Positions 25,974-34,115 of a stretch of 49,310 nt of DNA are shown here, in pieces. The notes beneath the pieces were generated by a model that was given only the letters and a program-made list of their open reading frames with translations, was not told the DNA's origin and made no database searches. A program made the translations under genes and the position numbers. How positions within the stretch are numbered: position 1 is the stretch's first letter; the number at the start of each line of letters is the position of its first letter. This DNA comes from Planctomycetota bacterium (GTDB lineage Bacteria > Planctomycetota > UBA1135 > GCA-002686595), in NCBI GenBank assembly GCA_028823395.1, contig JAPKBO010000005.1:1-49310 (forward strand), given 5' to 3'.

Positions 25974-27155
25974 TCAGGCGCGCTCAACAGCCATGGAGAC
26001 TGCGTTGCCACCGCCAAGGCAAAGGGAGGCCATGCCGGTCTGCGCGTCGCGCTGTTGCATGGCATGCAAGAGGGTCACGAGGATACGCGCCCCCGAAGCT
26101 CCGATCGGATGTCCAAGGGCCACGGCGCCCCCGTTCACATTGATTCGTTCTGGATCGAGATCCAACTGCCGTTGCAAGGCGATAGCCGCGACGGAGAAGG
26201 CCTCATTGATTTCGTGCAGATCGTAGTCGCCTGGCGCCTTCCCGTCCTTCAGCGCGCAACCCTGAATCGACTGTTGAGGCGCCATCATTACCCATTCGGG
26301 CGCACACCCGCCGGTACCGTAGGCTCTAATCGTGGCCAAGGGCGTCACACCGAGAGCTTGTGCGCGCTCGGCGCTCATCACGAGCAGGGCCGCCGCACCA
26401 TCATTGATGGAGGAGGCGTTTCCGGCGGTGACGCTGCCGTCTTTCTTGAAAGCGGCGCGCAGGCCAGCAAGCTTGTCCGCAGTCATGCCGGCCCGAATGG
26501 ACTCGTCAGTGGTGAATGCGATGGGATCACCCTTGCGTTGTGGGACGTCGATCGCAAAGCGCTCCGCATCAAACCGTCCGGCCTCGGTCGCCGCTTCGGC
26601 TCGATTGTGACTGGTCGCGGCAAAGGCGTCCTGTTCCTCGCGCGTGATCTCGTACTTTTCCGCCACGAGCTCGCCCGTGATTCCCATGTGGAAATCGTTG
26701 TACACGTCCCATAGACCGTCGTGGACCATGGAGTCGATCAGCTCAGCATGCCCCAGTCGCGCACCGGTCCGCGCGGCGGGCATCAGGTAGGGTGCTCCGG
26801 ACATGCTCTCCATCCCGCCCGCCAGGACGCAGTCCGCATCACCGGCACGAATGGCCTGGGCGGCGAGCATGACGGCCTTGAGACCTGAACCGCAGACCTT
26901 GTTGATCGTCAGAGAGCCCACCTGATCGGGAATGCCTGCCGCCCGCGCCACCTGTCGGGCAGGGTTCTGCCCCGCACCCGCGGTCAGCACATTGCCGAAA
27001 ATGACTTCCTCAACGACGTCGGCCTCCACGCCAGCTCGCCGCAGAGCTTCCCCAGCCGCCAAGGCGCCTAGCTGTGGAGCCGTAAATTTGGCCAGGCTTC
27101 CCTGAAAGCTGCCGATGGGCGTTCGGCAGGCACTGGCAATGACAACGTCGCGCAT
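25974..27155 (-). CDS. Acetyl-CoA acetyltransferase (thiolase), first gene of second operon
   Basis: 393 residues from ATG 27155; the 49 extra residues in the ORF track come from an upstream non-ATG start and read like non-coding sequence. It has the classic biosynthetic thiolase length. Nucleophile Cys88 is in '[16 protein letters not shown]', the catalytic His in '[12 protein letters not shown]' and the second Cys in '[10 protein letters not shown]'. '[11 protein letters not shown]' and 'NEAFSVAA' also fit acetoacetyl-CoA thiolase. It leads the operon thiolase - hydroxybutyryl-CoA dehydrogenase - acyl-CoA dehydrogenase - HTH - acyl-CoA dehydrogenase - hydrolase. Confidence 0.95.
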   Translation of the reverse strand: MRDVVIASACRTPIGSFQGSLAKFTAPQLGALAAGEALRRAGVEADVVEEVIFGNVLTAGAGQNPARQVARAAGIPDQVGSLTINKVCGSGLKAVMLAAQAIRAGDADCVLAGGMESMSGAPYLMPAARTGARLGHAELIDSMVHDGLWDVYNDFHMGITGELVAEKYEITREEQDAFAATSHNRAEAATEAGRFDAERFAIDVPQRKGDPIAFTTDESIRAGMTADKLAGLRAAFKKDGSVTAGNASSINDGAAALLVMSAERAQALGVTPLATIRAYGTGGCAPEWVMMAPQQSIQGCALKDGKAPGDYDLHEINEAFSVAAIALQRQLDLDPERINVNGGAVALGHPIGASGARILVTLLHAMQQRDAQTGMASLCLGGGNAVSMAVERA

Positions 27156-27611
27156 GGGTTTCGGGGGTGGGGTTGGGCGCCGGGAAGCGGAGAGGGTTAG
27201 GCCTCTGCAGCCTGACCTCCTGGCCTCTCTTTGGGCCTGTCTTTGAGCCTGTTTCCAAAGCTGCTCTCGGCACCGAATTCGGGGCAACACACTACCGCGC
27301 AACGGGACGCGAAGACAGATCGCCAGGGTGTAAATTTGGTCTAAGTTCGTCCCTATTGGGGGTCAGATTCGGGCTCATCGAAATACACCGCGAGAATGCA
27401 CCCGTGCCGTATTTCATGCCCTCTAAGCCCCTTAGACAAGGACATTGAGAGGCTTTGCAAGGTAATACAGCCCGAGGGCCATACCCTCCACCCTTTCCCC
27501 ACCCCGTATGGGGAATGCGATGCACAAAACGCCGAGTTGCATCCCCACCCTTAAATCCCTATCCCAGTCTCATGGATTCGGTGTCTCAGCCGGTCCAAGG
27601 GGGAATTGACG
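27156..27611. promoter_or_regulatory. 456-base divergent intergenic region upstream of the sigma/CHAT operon and thiolase operon
   Basis: This is the only gap over 300 bases. It lies between divergent operons and must contain both promoters. It is less GC-rich in parts than its surroundings, with 'TTGAGA' near 27446 and 'TAATAC' shortly after, but their spacing of about 12 is too short for a normal promoter pair. A small perfect inverted repeat CCCC-GTAT-GGGG lies at 27502-27513, within a longer TTCCCC...GGGGAA arrangement. No gene or tRNA is visible; ORF-track frames here are short and unconvincing. Confidence 0.45.
27597..27603 (+). promoter_or_regulatory. Ribosome binding site deciding the sigma factor start
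   Basis: AAGGGGG lies 8 bases before GTG 27612 but only 2 bases before the TTG 27606 used in the ORF track. The spacing favours the GTG. Confidence 0.6.
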
Positions 27612-28190
27612 GTGGAAGAGCATCTAATCGTACAAGGACTGCGTGACCGCGAAGAGGAAGCCGTAAAGGTCTTTCTCGAGCGGTACCGTTCACTGTTCTA
27701 CCACTGCATAGGCCACTTCGAGTCGGATCCCGGCGCAAGGGAAGATCTCTACCAGGACCTGGTGGTCTACGCCCTTGAAAGGCTGGACCGTGGCACCTTC
27801 GATCCCGAGAAGGGCTCTTTCGGGACTTGGCTGTACCGCGTGGCTTGGTGCCGCTCTGTCGACCTCAAGCGCCGCCAAAGTGCGCGCAATCGGCCGGGCC
27901 CTGCCAGCGGGGGAGACGAGGTTCCCGATAGAGCAGATGAAACTCCTGGCCCGGATGAGCGCGCAGGGACCGGTGAAATCGGGGACATGGTGCGCTCCGC
28001 CATGGGCCAGCTCGCCCCAGAGGAACAAGACCTCTTGAATCTGAGGTTCGTGGATGCCCAGACCATGGGCTCCATTTCCCGCAGCCTTGGAATCTCACTG
28101 GAGCAGACCAAGTACCGGCTGCGAAAGGCCGTCGTAAGCATGCGCAAGGTGCTCTTGAACCAATACGCATATGAGGAGGTCACGGAGTGA
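27612..28190 (+). CDS. ECF-type RNA polymerase sigma factor
   Basis: 192 residues from GTG 27612. Region 2 covers about residues 10-90 ('AREDLYQDLVVYALERLD', 'FGTWLYRVAWCRSVDLKRR'). After a 35-residue polar linker, region 4 covers about 128-185 with the helix-turn-helix 'QTMGSISRSLGISLEQTKYRLRKAV'. There is no sigma region 1 or 3, which defines the ECF group. It directs RNA polymerase to a private regulon, usually including its own operon. The GTG start of the anti-sigma gene overlaps its TGA stop by 4 bases, so the two are probably translated in fixed ratio. Its release would switch on the downstream CHAT protease gene if autoregulated, which is an inference. Confidence 0.92.
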   Translation: MEEHLIVQGLRDREEEAVKVFLERYRSLFYHCIGHFESDPGAREDLYQDLVVYALERLDRGTFDPEKGSFGTWLYRVAWCRSVDLKRRQSARNRPGPASGGDEVPDRADETPGPDERAGTGEIGDMVRSAMGQLAPEEQDLLNLRFVDAQTMGSISRSLGISLEQTKYRLRKAVVSMRKVLLNQYAYEEVTE

Positions 28191-29323
28191 AGGCCTCAGA
28201 TCACCTGCCCAACAGCCCATTTCCCAAGATTGGGAAGAAATCTGCCCCCCAGGACGGCTGGGCTGCGGAAACGAGGTCAGCTATGGACTCTCTAAACCAA
28301 GGAAGAGGACCCCTGCCTGACGGGCGGGATGATCCCAACGTCACCGAATTGCTTGCCCATTGGGATGAACTCCCCGAAGAGGGCCTCGCCAACATCACGG
28401 CACATCCGGTACACGGAGCGCGGCTGGAGTTGCTCCGTGCGGTAGACGATTGGCTTGATGGCCGGACCGCCAGCTCCGGCAGTTGTCCCTCAGCAGAGAC
28501 TCTCTACGACTTCTCCAAAGGCCCCGGCTATGCGCTGCTCGACCGCGAGCACCAGGGTGCGGTACTCGACCATCTGACCGAGTGCGCCGAGTGCGCAGAC
28601 CTCGTGGGTTCATTGGAGTCTTCCCCACCGGTCCCCTTGGACTGGTCCCCGCCGGGGCATTCAGATGCGAGCGACACCGATCCGAGTCTCTTCTCTCGGC
28701 CAAAGCCTTGGGGGATGCCGCAGCGTCCGCACCGGCCGGTCCCCATCCAGCTCCTGCGCCGCCTGACCCCCATCGCCGCCGCCATGGCAGCCCTCGTCGG
28801 TGGCTTGATGCTCTTCCAGGGAGGAGAGGGCCAATCAAATCTGCCGGCCTACCCGCTTCTGCGCGGCAGCGCCCAGGGCAGCCTCCTCTTCCCGCGCGGA
28901 CCCGTACTGCTCGCATCGGAGGATCAGGGTCTCCTCTTCGAAGTGAATCCAGTTGCCGAAGCACAGGGCTATACGATCATCTTGCGCGCCCATGCGGGTG
29001 GCGCCTTTGCCGAGGGCAGCCGCGTAACGCAGCTCAGCGGCGACACACCTGATTTGGCGCTCGGCCAGGTACTGCCCGTAGGTCACTACACCTGGGAAGC
29101 CCACGCCACGGTGAACGGCCTGGAACAGCCCCTAGGCGAGCGAGATTTCGAAGTACTTCATAACGACTCCTACCTGCAAGCTCTCAATGAGGAGCAGGAC
29201 GTGCTTGAGCGCGTCAGGTCTCTGCACGAGGCCGGTTATTGGACCGATGCCCGTGCGGCAGCTCGCCGCTTGCCTCCCAGTAGCGAACGTGATTCGTACC
29301 TGGGTTCCAACCCGGGGCGCTAG
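28187..29323 (+). CDS. Single-pass zinc-type anti-sigma factor with extracytoplasmic beta domain
   Basis: 378 residues from a GTG that overlaps the sigma stop. The cytoplasmic part ends in a zinc-binding H-x3-C-x2-C motif ('DHLTECAECADLV') with an upstream Cys in 'SGSCPSAETLYD', the ZAS pattern of anti-sigma factors. One transmembrane helix follows ('LTPIAAAMAALVGGLMLFQ', about residues 185-205). The C-terminal part of about 170 residues is strand-rich and ends in a fibronectin-like 'PVGHYTWEAHATVNG', then a helical tail. By position and motif it should hold the sigma factor at the membrane. The large outer domain could sense a ligand or be the site of proteolytic triggering. The N-terminal 90 residues are polar and without recognised motif. 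Confidence 0.8.
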   Translation: MKASDHLPNSPFPKIGKKSAPQDGWAAETRSAMDSLNQGRGPLPDGRDDPNVTELLAHWDELPEEGLANITAHPVHGARLELLRAVDDWLDGRTASSGSCPSAETLYDFSKGPGYALLDREHQGAVLDHLTECAECADLVGSLESSPPVPLDWSPPGHSDASDTDPSLFSRPKPWGMPQRPHRPVPIQLLRRLTPIAAAMAALVGGLMLFQGGEGQSNLPAYPLLRGSAQGSLLFPRGPVLLASEDQGLLFEVNPVAEAQGYTIILRAHAGGAFAEGSRVTQLSGDTPDLALGQVLPVGHYTWEAHATVNGLEQPLGERDFEVLHNDSYLQALNEEQDVLERVRSLHEAGYWTDARAAARRLPPSSERDSYLGSNPGR

Positions 29324-29328
29324 CTCAC

Positions 29329-31860
29329 GTGTCCACTCAGCAGTTGTCCACCCGGCTCCACCAGGGAGCACCCGGTAGGCCGCTGCGAGCCAGGCTCAGT
29401 CGCGGAACGGGCTTGGGTGTTTTGCCGCTGCTGACGGCCCTCGGCCTATTTGCGTGGGCACCCTTTGGTTTCGCCCAGCAAGCGAACCCGGCACAAGCGG
29501 AATTGACCGCGTTCGTCCGTACACTTTCGGCATTACGCGCCGGGGAAGGGGTTGAAGACGATCACGCCGGTCGACTGCTCCAGCAGGCGGAGAGCCTGTG
29601 TGTGGACTTCGCGCGCTGCGATACGTTGGCTGTAGCCCGGTACTACTTGCGCCTCACTCCGGGCCAGCGAGCTCAAGGGTTGGAAGCCGAACAGACCTTC
29701 TTGACGCTCCGTAAGACCTTCCAGACCCTACGCACCCGGTACGAGCAGTCGAATCAAGAGCTCCCGGGAACGAACCCCGACTGGCAAGAGGAGGTCCGCA
29801 CCCTGTGTGCCGGATTGGAACACCTGGCCGCCCAAGTCGAGAACCGTCAGGACGTAGTTCCAGCTGCCCAGAGCTACGCTCTTCTAGCACGCGTAGAACT
29901 CCACGAATTAGAACAGGCGCTCGATCTATCTGACGCCCGGCGACAGGCACTGCCCGGCCTTATCTCAGACCACATCGAACGCAGTCTGCTGCTCTTCGAA
30001 CGCGCCGGGCAGGTCACCCCGCGACTCGAACCTCTTTGGCTCCGCGGCCGTCTGGCCCGAGCTCGCGCAGAGCACGAACGGGCGCGCGAGGTCTTCGAAG
30101 ATTGCCTGCGCCTCGCGCGAGACGTCGGCCGCTTCGAGTACCAGGAACGCGCGCTCTCCGGCCTGGTGGATCTGGCCAAGGATGCGGGCAACCTGAGGGA
30201 TGTTGACGAGCATCTGGCCACCTGGGCCAGCCTGACCTCTCCTAGTGAGAGCTGGCCCCTGGCACGAGAGCACGCCGCGCGCCTCCTGGCCGATGACCGC
30301 GCAGAGTCGGCCCTGGCATTTCTCGCAGGCCATAAGCCCAAGCACGCCGGCGATCAACCTCAGTGGCATGGCATGCTGGCAGTGACCTACCTGCGCACCG
30401 GCGACCTGACCTCCGCACGCCGCGAGGTTCAGGCCCTTGGTAGCGAAGCAAGCGAATTCAATGCTCTGGCCAGAGCGGCCCTGGCCATGGCCGAGGGCAC
30501 ACCCGACCAGGTGCGCACCCTGCTTGCCGATTCTGACCAGCGGGCGAAGTGGTCCCCCCAAGGCCAAGTAGAAGCAGCCTCCCTCATGGGCGAGAGTTGG
30601 CTCGCTTCTGGGCAGCCCGCCCTGGCGCTGCCCTACCTGGAGAGCGCCTTAGACGCGGCTCGTCGAAAGGCGAGCCAGGTGCAGGATCAAGCGGGCAGCA
30701 TTGTCGGCGAGTGGGTTGGCATTCACACCCTGACCCTTTTGGCCCGGGCACACGCCGAACTGGGAGACCCGCTCAACGCAGCACGGGTCATCGAGGACAA
30801 TCAATCCCGTCGGCTGCGGCCCACCGGCGCGCGGATCACGATCGAAGAGTTGCGCGCCTGGGCTGCCCGCTTCGATCTGGGCCTTGTGACGTTTGCCGTG
30901 GGAGCTGACTCCACGGTGGTGGTCTGGGTTGATGCCAACGGAAGAGCTGGGGCCAGCTCGCAGCCACTTGGCCGACGCAGCCTAGAAGGAGCCGTGCGCA
31001 GGTTGCGCGAGGCCGTTGTCGCTGGTGACCTGCCGCGGGCAGAGGTTCTGGGACAGGAGATAGGCGCGGCCTTGTTGCCTGTGGAGCTACGCGACCACCT
31101 CAGATCTGCGGGCGTGGGTGCTCGCGCTCTCTTCCTCTTGCACGGCCCCCTTGAGGCTCTACCCCTCAGCCTGCTCGGAGTGGATGGATCCTGGCTCGAC
31201 GATCTGCTGACCCCTCTGGTTCTCCCTGGCCTGCCCCTGGGGGAGGCGGCGGAACCGCTCGCGGTGGATACTCCCTGGACCTTGATGGGCAGCCCCCTCG
31301 GGAGTGAAGAGCGTGTTCCTCTCCTGCCCGGTGCAGCGCTTGAGCTTGCTCATCTTGGGCGCATGCACCCGACCGCCAACCTGCTAACCGGCACCGCATT
31401 TGTGCGCCCCGCCCTTGAGGCCGCCATGGCGAGCGGCCGGCCCCTTCACCTGGCAACGCACCTGGTACCGGCACCTGGCTGCTCGGAGGGTCGCCTGGCA
31501 CCTGTGGGACTGTTGCTCTCCGGGGGCGACGTGCTTTGCCCCGAACAGATCTTGAGCAGGGCCCCACGTCTGCCGCTTGTGGTCCTGGCTGCATGCGAAA
31601 CTGCTGGCGGCCGAACGATCGACGCTGAAGGGTCCCACGGTGTGGCGCGAGCATTCCTGGAAGCTGGCACTCGCAACCTCCTCGTGACGCTCTGGCCCAT
31701 TTCGGACTCCGCAGCCCAGACGTTTGCTCTGGCCTACCACGAGAGCCTAAGGGCAGGTGTCCCCCCGGCAGGAGCCGCTCAGGAAGCGCGCAAACATCTG
31801 CGCTCCTTGGGTCACGGCCCCCAGGACTGGGCTGCATTCCGCGCAATGGGCCGCGAATAG
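29329..31860 (+). CDS. Exported TPR-CHAT caspase-like protease
   Basis: 843 residues from GTG 29329, 5 bases after the anti-sigma stop. A signal peptide is likely ('VLPLLTALGLFAWAPFGFA', cut before 'QQAN'). Residues of about 50-560 are almost all helical, with paired helices of TPR type. The last 280 residues form a CHAT (caspase HetF-associated with TPR) domain: the catalytic His711 lies in 'LHLATH' and the nucleophile Cys756 in 'VVLAACETAGG', followed by 'GVARAFLEAGTRNLLVTLWPISD', a hallmark of the family. Both dyad residues are intact, so it should be an active cysteine protease of clan CD. The TPR part would bind a partner or act as trigger. The likely place of action is the periplasm or membrane surface. 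Its target is unknown; the outer part of the anti-sigma factor or the small secreted protein downstream are candidates by proximity only. Confidence 0.88.
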   Translation: MSTQQLSTRLHQGAPGRPLRARLSRGTGLGVLPLLTALGLFAWAPFGFAQQANPAQAELTAFVRTLSALRAGEGVEDDHAGRLLQQAESLCVDFARCDTLAVARYYLRLTPGQRAQGLEAEQTFLTLRKTFQTLRTRYEQSNQELPGTNPDWQEEVRTLCAGLEHLAAQVENRQDVVPAAQSYALLARVELHELEQALDLSDARRQALPGLISDHIERSLLLFERAGQVTPRLEPLWLRGRLARARAEHERAREVFEDCLRLARDVGRFEYQERALSGLVDLAKDAGNLRDVDEHLATWASLTSPSESWPLAREHAARLLADDRAESALAFLAGHKPKHAGDQPQWHGMLAVTYLRTGDLTSARREVQALGSEASEFNALARAALAMAEGTPDQVRTLLADSDQRAKWSPQGQVEAASLMGESWLASGQPALALPYLESALDAARRKASQVQDQAGSIVGEWVGIHTLTLLARAHAELGDPLNAARVIEDNQSRRLRPTGARITIEELRAWAARFDLGLVTFAVGADSTVVVWVDANGRAGASSQPLGRRSLEGAVRRLREAVVAGDLPRAEVLGQEIGAALLPVELRDHLRSAGVGARALFLLHGPLEALPLSLLGVDGSWLDDLLTPLVLPGLPLGEAAEPLAVDTPWTLMGSPLGSEERVPLLPGAALELAHLGRMHPTANLLTGTAFVRPALEAAMASGRPLHLATHLVPAPGCSEGRLAPVGLLLSGGDVLCPEQILSRAPRLPLVVLAACETAGGRTIDAEGSHGVARAFLEAGTRNLLVTLWPISDSAAQTFALAYHESLRAGVPPAGAAQEARKHLRSLGHGPQDWAAFRAMGRE

Positions 31861-31905
31861 TCCCTCTGGGGGGCAGTGTGGAATGATTTTCCGTTTCTAG
31901 GCCCT

Positions 31906-31924
31906 GGGGACTAAAGCTAGCCCC
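31906..31924 (+). other. Hairpin between CHAT gene and the downstream small gene
   Basis: GGGG-A-CTA / TAG-CCCC with an AAGC tetraloop makes a seven-pair stem with one bulged A. No T-run follows, so it is not a standard terminator. It could mark mRNA processing between the CHAT and small secreted protein genes, or be chance. Confidence 0.3.
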
Positions 31925-31970
31925 ACGCCGGATCCGATAGAGGGGGGGTCAACGGACAACAACCGCTGAC

Positions 31971-31975
31971 AGGAG
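31971..31975 (+). promoter_or_regulatory. Strong ribosome binding site of the small secreted protein gene
   Basis: AGGAG lies 6 bases before ATG 31982. A clear Shine-Dalgarno is uncommon in this window and supports this gene being real and well translated. Confidence 0.65.
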
Positions 31976-31981
31976 TGAGAC

Positions 31982-32560
31982 ATGTTCACAACCGCCCTCT
32001 GCGCCGCCCTCTTCATCCAAATCCCCACCCCCTGCGACTTGCCCGAAGGTCTCGAGCAGGCCCAAGTGGAGATGCTGATCCAGGTAAACGAGAACCACTT
32101 CGCCATTCACAACCTCTCCTCCCTACCCCAGGTCCTGGTGGTTGGAGAAGAGGAGCTAGGTGCCACGGGCGCTGCACGGGTCGAGCCCGGCGAGTCCTTG
32201 ATCTACCCCTTCCCGCGCGGCGCTGCCGATGCCCTTTTGTTCGACGTCATCGCCTTGGCATCGGACACCTGGCGCAACACCGGCGCCCTGGAAGTCGCTC
32301 GTGTCCGCCAAGCCGATGGAGGATCCCTTTGGATCCAAAACGCCCAGAGCTTCTCCCTGGGTTGGACGAGTGAACGAGGAGAACTGAAACACGAGCGGCC
32401 CGTAACGGGCCTCTTGCCAGCGGCCTTGATTGCCGCCCATTCCGGACTGCAGGACTATGAGGCATTGGCCAGCGCGCACGTGCCTGTCCCTATCCCGGTG
32501 GACGACAAGAAAGGTGGCGGACCTCCCGTTGTGGAGGACGAAGTGTTGCCTCCGGTGTGA
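31982..32560 (+). CDS. Small secreted protein of unknown function, last gene of the sigma/CHAT cluster
   Basis: 192 residues. A short hydrophobic start ('FTTALCAALFIQIPTPC') looks like a signal peptide. The body is about 140 residues of mixed strands with no recognised motif ('MLIQVNENHFAIHNLSS', 'EPGESLIYPFPRGAADALLFDVIAL'). The C-terminal 25 residues are low-complexity, with 'VPVPIPVDDKKGGGPP'. It follows the CHAT gene by 121 bases, in the same direction, and is closed by an intrinsic terminator 48 bases after its stop. Its proximity makes it a candidate partner, ligand or substrate of the CHAT protease, but nothing in its sequence shows this. It could also be an independent gene with its own promoter in the 121-base gap. 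Confidence 0.75.
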   Translation: MFTTALCAALFIQIPTPCDLPEGLEQAQVEMLIQVNENHFAIHNLSSLPQVLVVGEEELGATGAARVEPGESLIYPFPRGAADALLFDVIALASDTWRNTGALEVARVRQADGGSLWIQNAQSFSLGWTSERGELKHERPVTGLLPAALIAAHSGLQDYEALASAHVPVPIPVDDKKGGGPPVVEDEVLPPV

Positions 32561-32607
32561 GGACCGGAGAGCGACTAAAAGAAGAAGTATCGCCAGAAGA
32601 GAGACGG

Positions 32608-32640
32608 AAAGAGAGGACGCTTTGGCGGCCTCTCTTTTCG
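32608..32640 (+). terminator. Intrinsic terminator closing the sigma/anti-sigma/CHAT cluster
   Basis: AAAGAGAGG pairs with CCTCTCTTT over nine bases, continues after one A/G mismatch with CGC-TTTG-GCG, and is followed on the plus strand by TTTTCGTTTGT. The T-run is on the plus-strand side, so it mainly ends transcription coming from the CHAT cluster. Confidence 0.8.
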
Positions 32641-32762
32641 TTTGTATGGAACTCGACTCTGGACACGGGCCCCTGAAAGCTTGAACCACAGTCGACACCC
32701 ACCTCCGGGCCCCCGGCCACCCAGGGGATACACCCCAAGAAGACCCCCCACACCCGCACCGG

Positions 32763-32782
32763 TTTCACGGATTCCGTGAGAA
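32763..32782. repeat. Inverted repeat downstream of the M16 peptidase gene
   Basis: TCACGGA-T-TCCGTGA is a perfect seven-base inverted repeat with a one-base centre, flanked by TT and AA. It lies 23 bases beyond the minus-strand M16 stop, between two converging gene clusters. The effective loop is three bases and no T-run follows on either strand, so it may be an mRNA 3' end structure rather than a classical terminator. Confidence 0.4.
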
Positions 32783-32804
32783 ATAGGCTTCCAAGCGGAT
32801 CGGT

Positions 32805-34115
32805 CTAGAGCAGCGGGCGCAGGTCCTGCTTGCGCACCGGACCGGCAACCGACAGGCAGCACTTGTCGGGGTACAGGTGCTGATTGGCGACGCGCTGGAC
32901 GTCTTCAGCCGTCACGGTCGCAATCTCCTTGGGGAGAGTCTCGAGCACGTCGTCAGGCAGAGAGTGCAATTCCGAGGCCACCAGGAAGGCCGCCCGCCGA
33001 CTGGCCCGCTCAAATCCCAAGGCAAAGGAGCCCACGACGAAATCCTTGGCAACCTTCAGCTCTTCCTCCCCCACCACTTCATCCCGAATGCGATGAATTT
33101 CGCGCATGAATCCCTGCACCGCGGTCGGTAGATGCTGGGGCGAAGTGCCGATGTAGGCCCGGAAGATCCCCGGATAAGTGCCCGCGCTTGAGTGGATATC
33201 GGCCTCCACCGAATAGGCCAGTCCCAGCTCATCCCGTAGCCGACGCGTGATGCGATTGGTGAACCCGGGCCCCGTGCCCAACACGTGATCCATCACAGTC
33301 AAGGCAGCGTAGTCCGGGTCGGCACGCTTGATGCCCAAGTGGCCGAGGTATACGTGGACCTGCTCGCGCTTGCGGTGGAACGCGTCCACGCGCACCCCAC
33401 GCTTGGGAAACCGCAGGGGCTCGACCTTGAATGGTCTTCCCTTCTTCCAGGAACGCAGGAGGCGATTCAACTTCCGGCGTACCTTCTCGGGATCTACATC
33501 ACCGCACACGGCGATCAGCGCACGCTCGGGGCGCCAGTGCCGCTTTCGATGGCGGCGCAGATCGGCCGGAGTAATGGAGGACAGACTCTCCACGGTTCCG
33601 GACACGGACTGGCCCAGCCAGTTCTTGCCATAGACCAATGTCCTGAATCGACTCGCCGCTTGTGCGTGGGGATCTGCCGCATGGGCTTCCATGCGTGCGA
33701 GAATGCGCTGCTGCTGGCGCTTGACTGGCCCGGCTGGATAGGCCGCACCCAGCAAGACCTCCGCCATTGTGTCGAGGAGCAGTCCCCACGAGTCGCCCTG
33801 AATCGCGCCCGAGAGGCCCGACGCGTCTCCGCGAACCCCGCCGCCCGCAGGCTCGAGCAGCGAAGCCAGACCCATTTCGTCGTGCAGATCCGTCCCCTGA
33901 TCAGCCAGCGTCCCCGTGAGGAATGCCGTGCCCTCCTTGCCGAGCGCATCCTGGCTACGGCCTCCACGCACGTGCACGTGCACCGCAGTGATGGGAGCGC
34001 CCGGACGAGCCGAGACCACGAGTTTGGCCCCACAGTCGAGCTCGAAGCGAGCCCGGGGAAGGGTCACTACCGGGACCTGTCCCCTGCCCGCTGCCAGATC
34101 CGTGAAAGAGCTCAT
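32805..34115 (-). CDS. M16 peptidase-like subunit lacking the zinc-binding motif
   Basis: 436 residues. It has the two-lobed M16B layout but the HxxEH site is replaced: the expected position reads 'GKEGTAFLTGTLADQGT'. It therefore cannot bind zinc in the usual way. The C-terminal lobe keeps family features such as 'RLRDELGLAYSVEADIHSS' (the R...Y region that helps bind substrate) and 'GTYPGIFRAYIGTSP'. In several bacteria M16 enzymes work as a catalytic plus a non-catalytic chain, like the mitochondrial processing peptidase. Its start overlaps the stop of the active partner by 4 bases (ATGA), which fits a heterodimer made in equal amounts. No signal peptide is visible, so a cytoplasmic location is likely. 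Confidence 0.88.
   Translation of the reverse strand: MSSFTDLAAGRGQVPVVTLPRARFELDCGAKLVVSARPGAPITAVHVHVRGGRSQDALGKEGTAFLTGTLADQGTDLHDEMGLASLLEPAGGGVRGDASGLSGAIQGDSWGLLLDTMAEVLLGAAYPAGPVKRQQQRILARMEAHAADPHAQAASRFRTLVYGKNWLGQSVSGTVESLSSITPADLRRHRKRHWRPERALIAVCGDVDPEKVRRKLNRLLRSWKKGRPFKVEPLRFPKRGVRVDAFHRKREQVHVYLGHLGIKRADPDYAALTVMDHVLGTGPGFTNRITRRLRDELGLAYSVEADIHSSAGTYPGIFRAYIGTSPQHLPTAVQGFMREIHRIRDEVVGEEELKVAKDFVVGSFALGFERASRRAAFLVASELHSLPDDVLETLPKEIATVTAEDVQRVANQHLYPDKCCLSVAGPVRKQDLRPLL

Noticed and set aside
27440-27470. TTGAGA / TAATAC as a sigma70 promoter
   Set aside because: Spacing of about 12 is too short for a working pair.
27612-31860. CRISPR-linked Craspase locus
   Set aside because: TPR-CHAT and sigma are present but no gRAMP, Cas1/Cas2 or repeat array is in the window.
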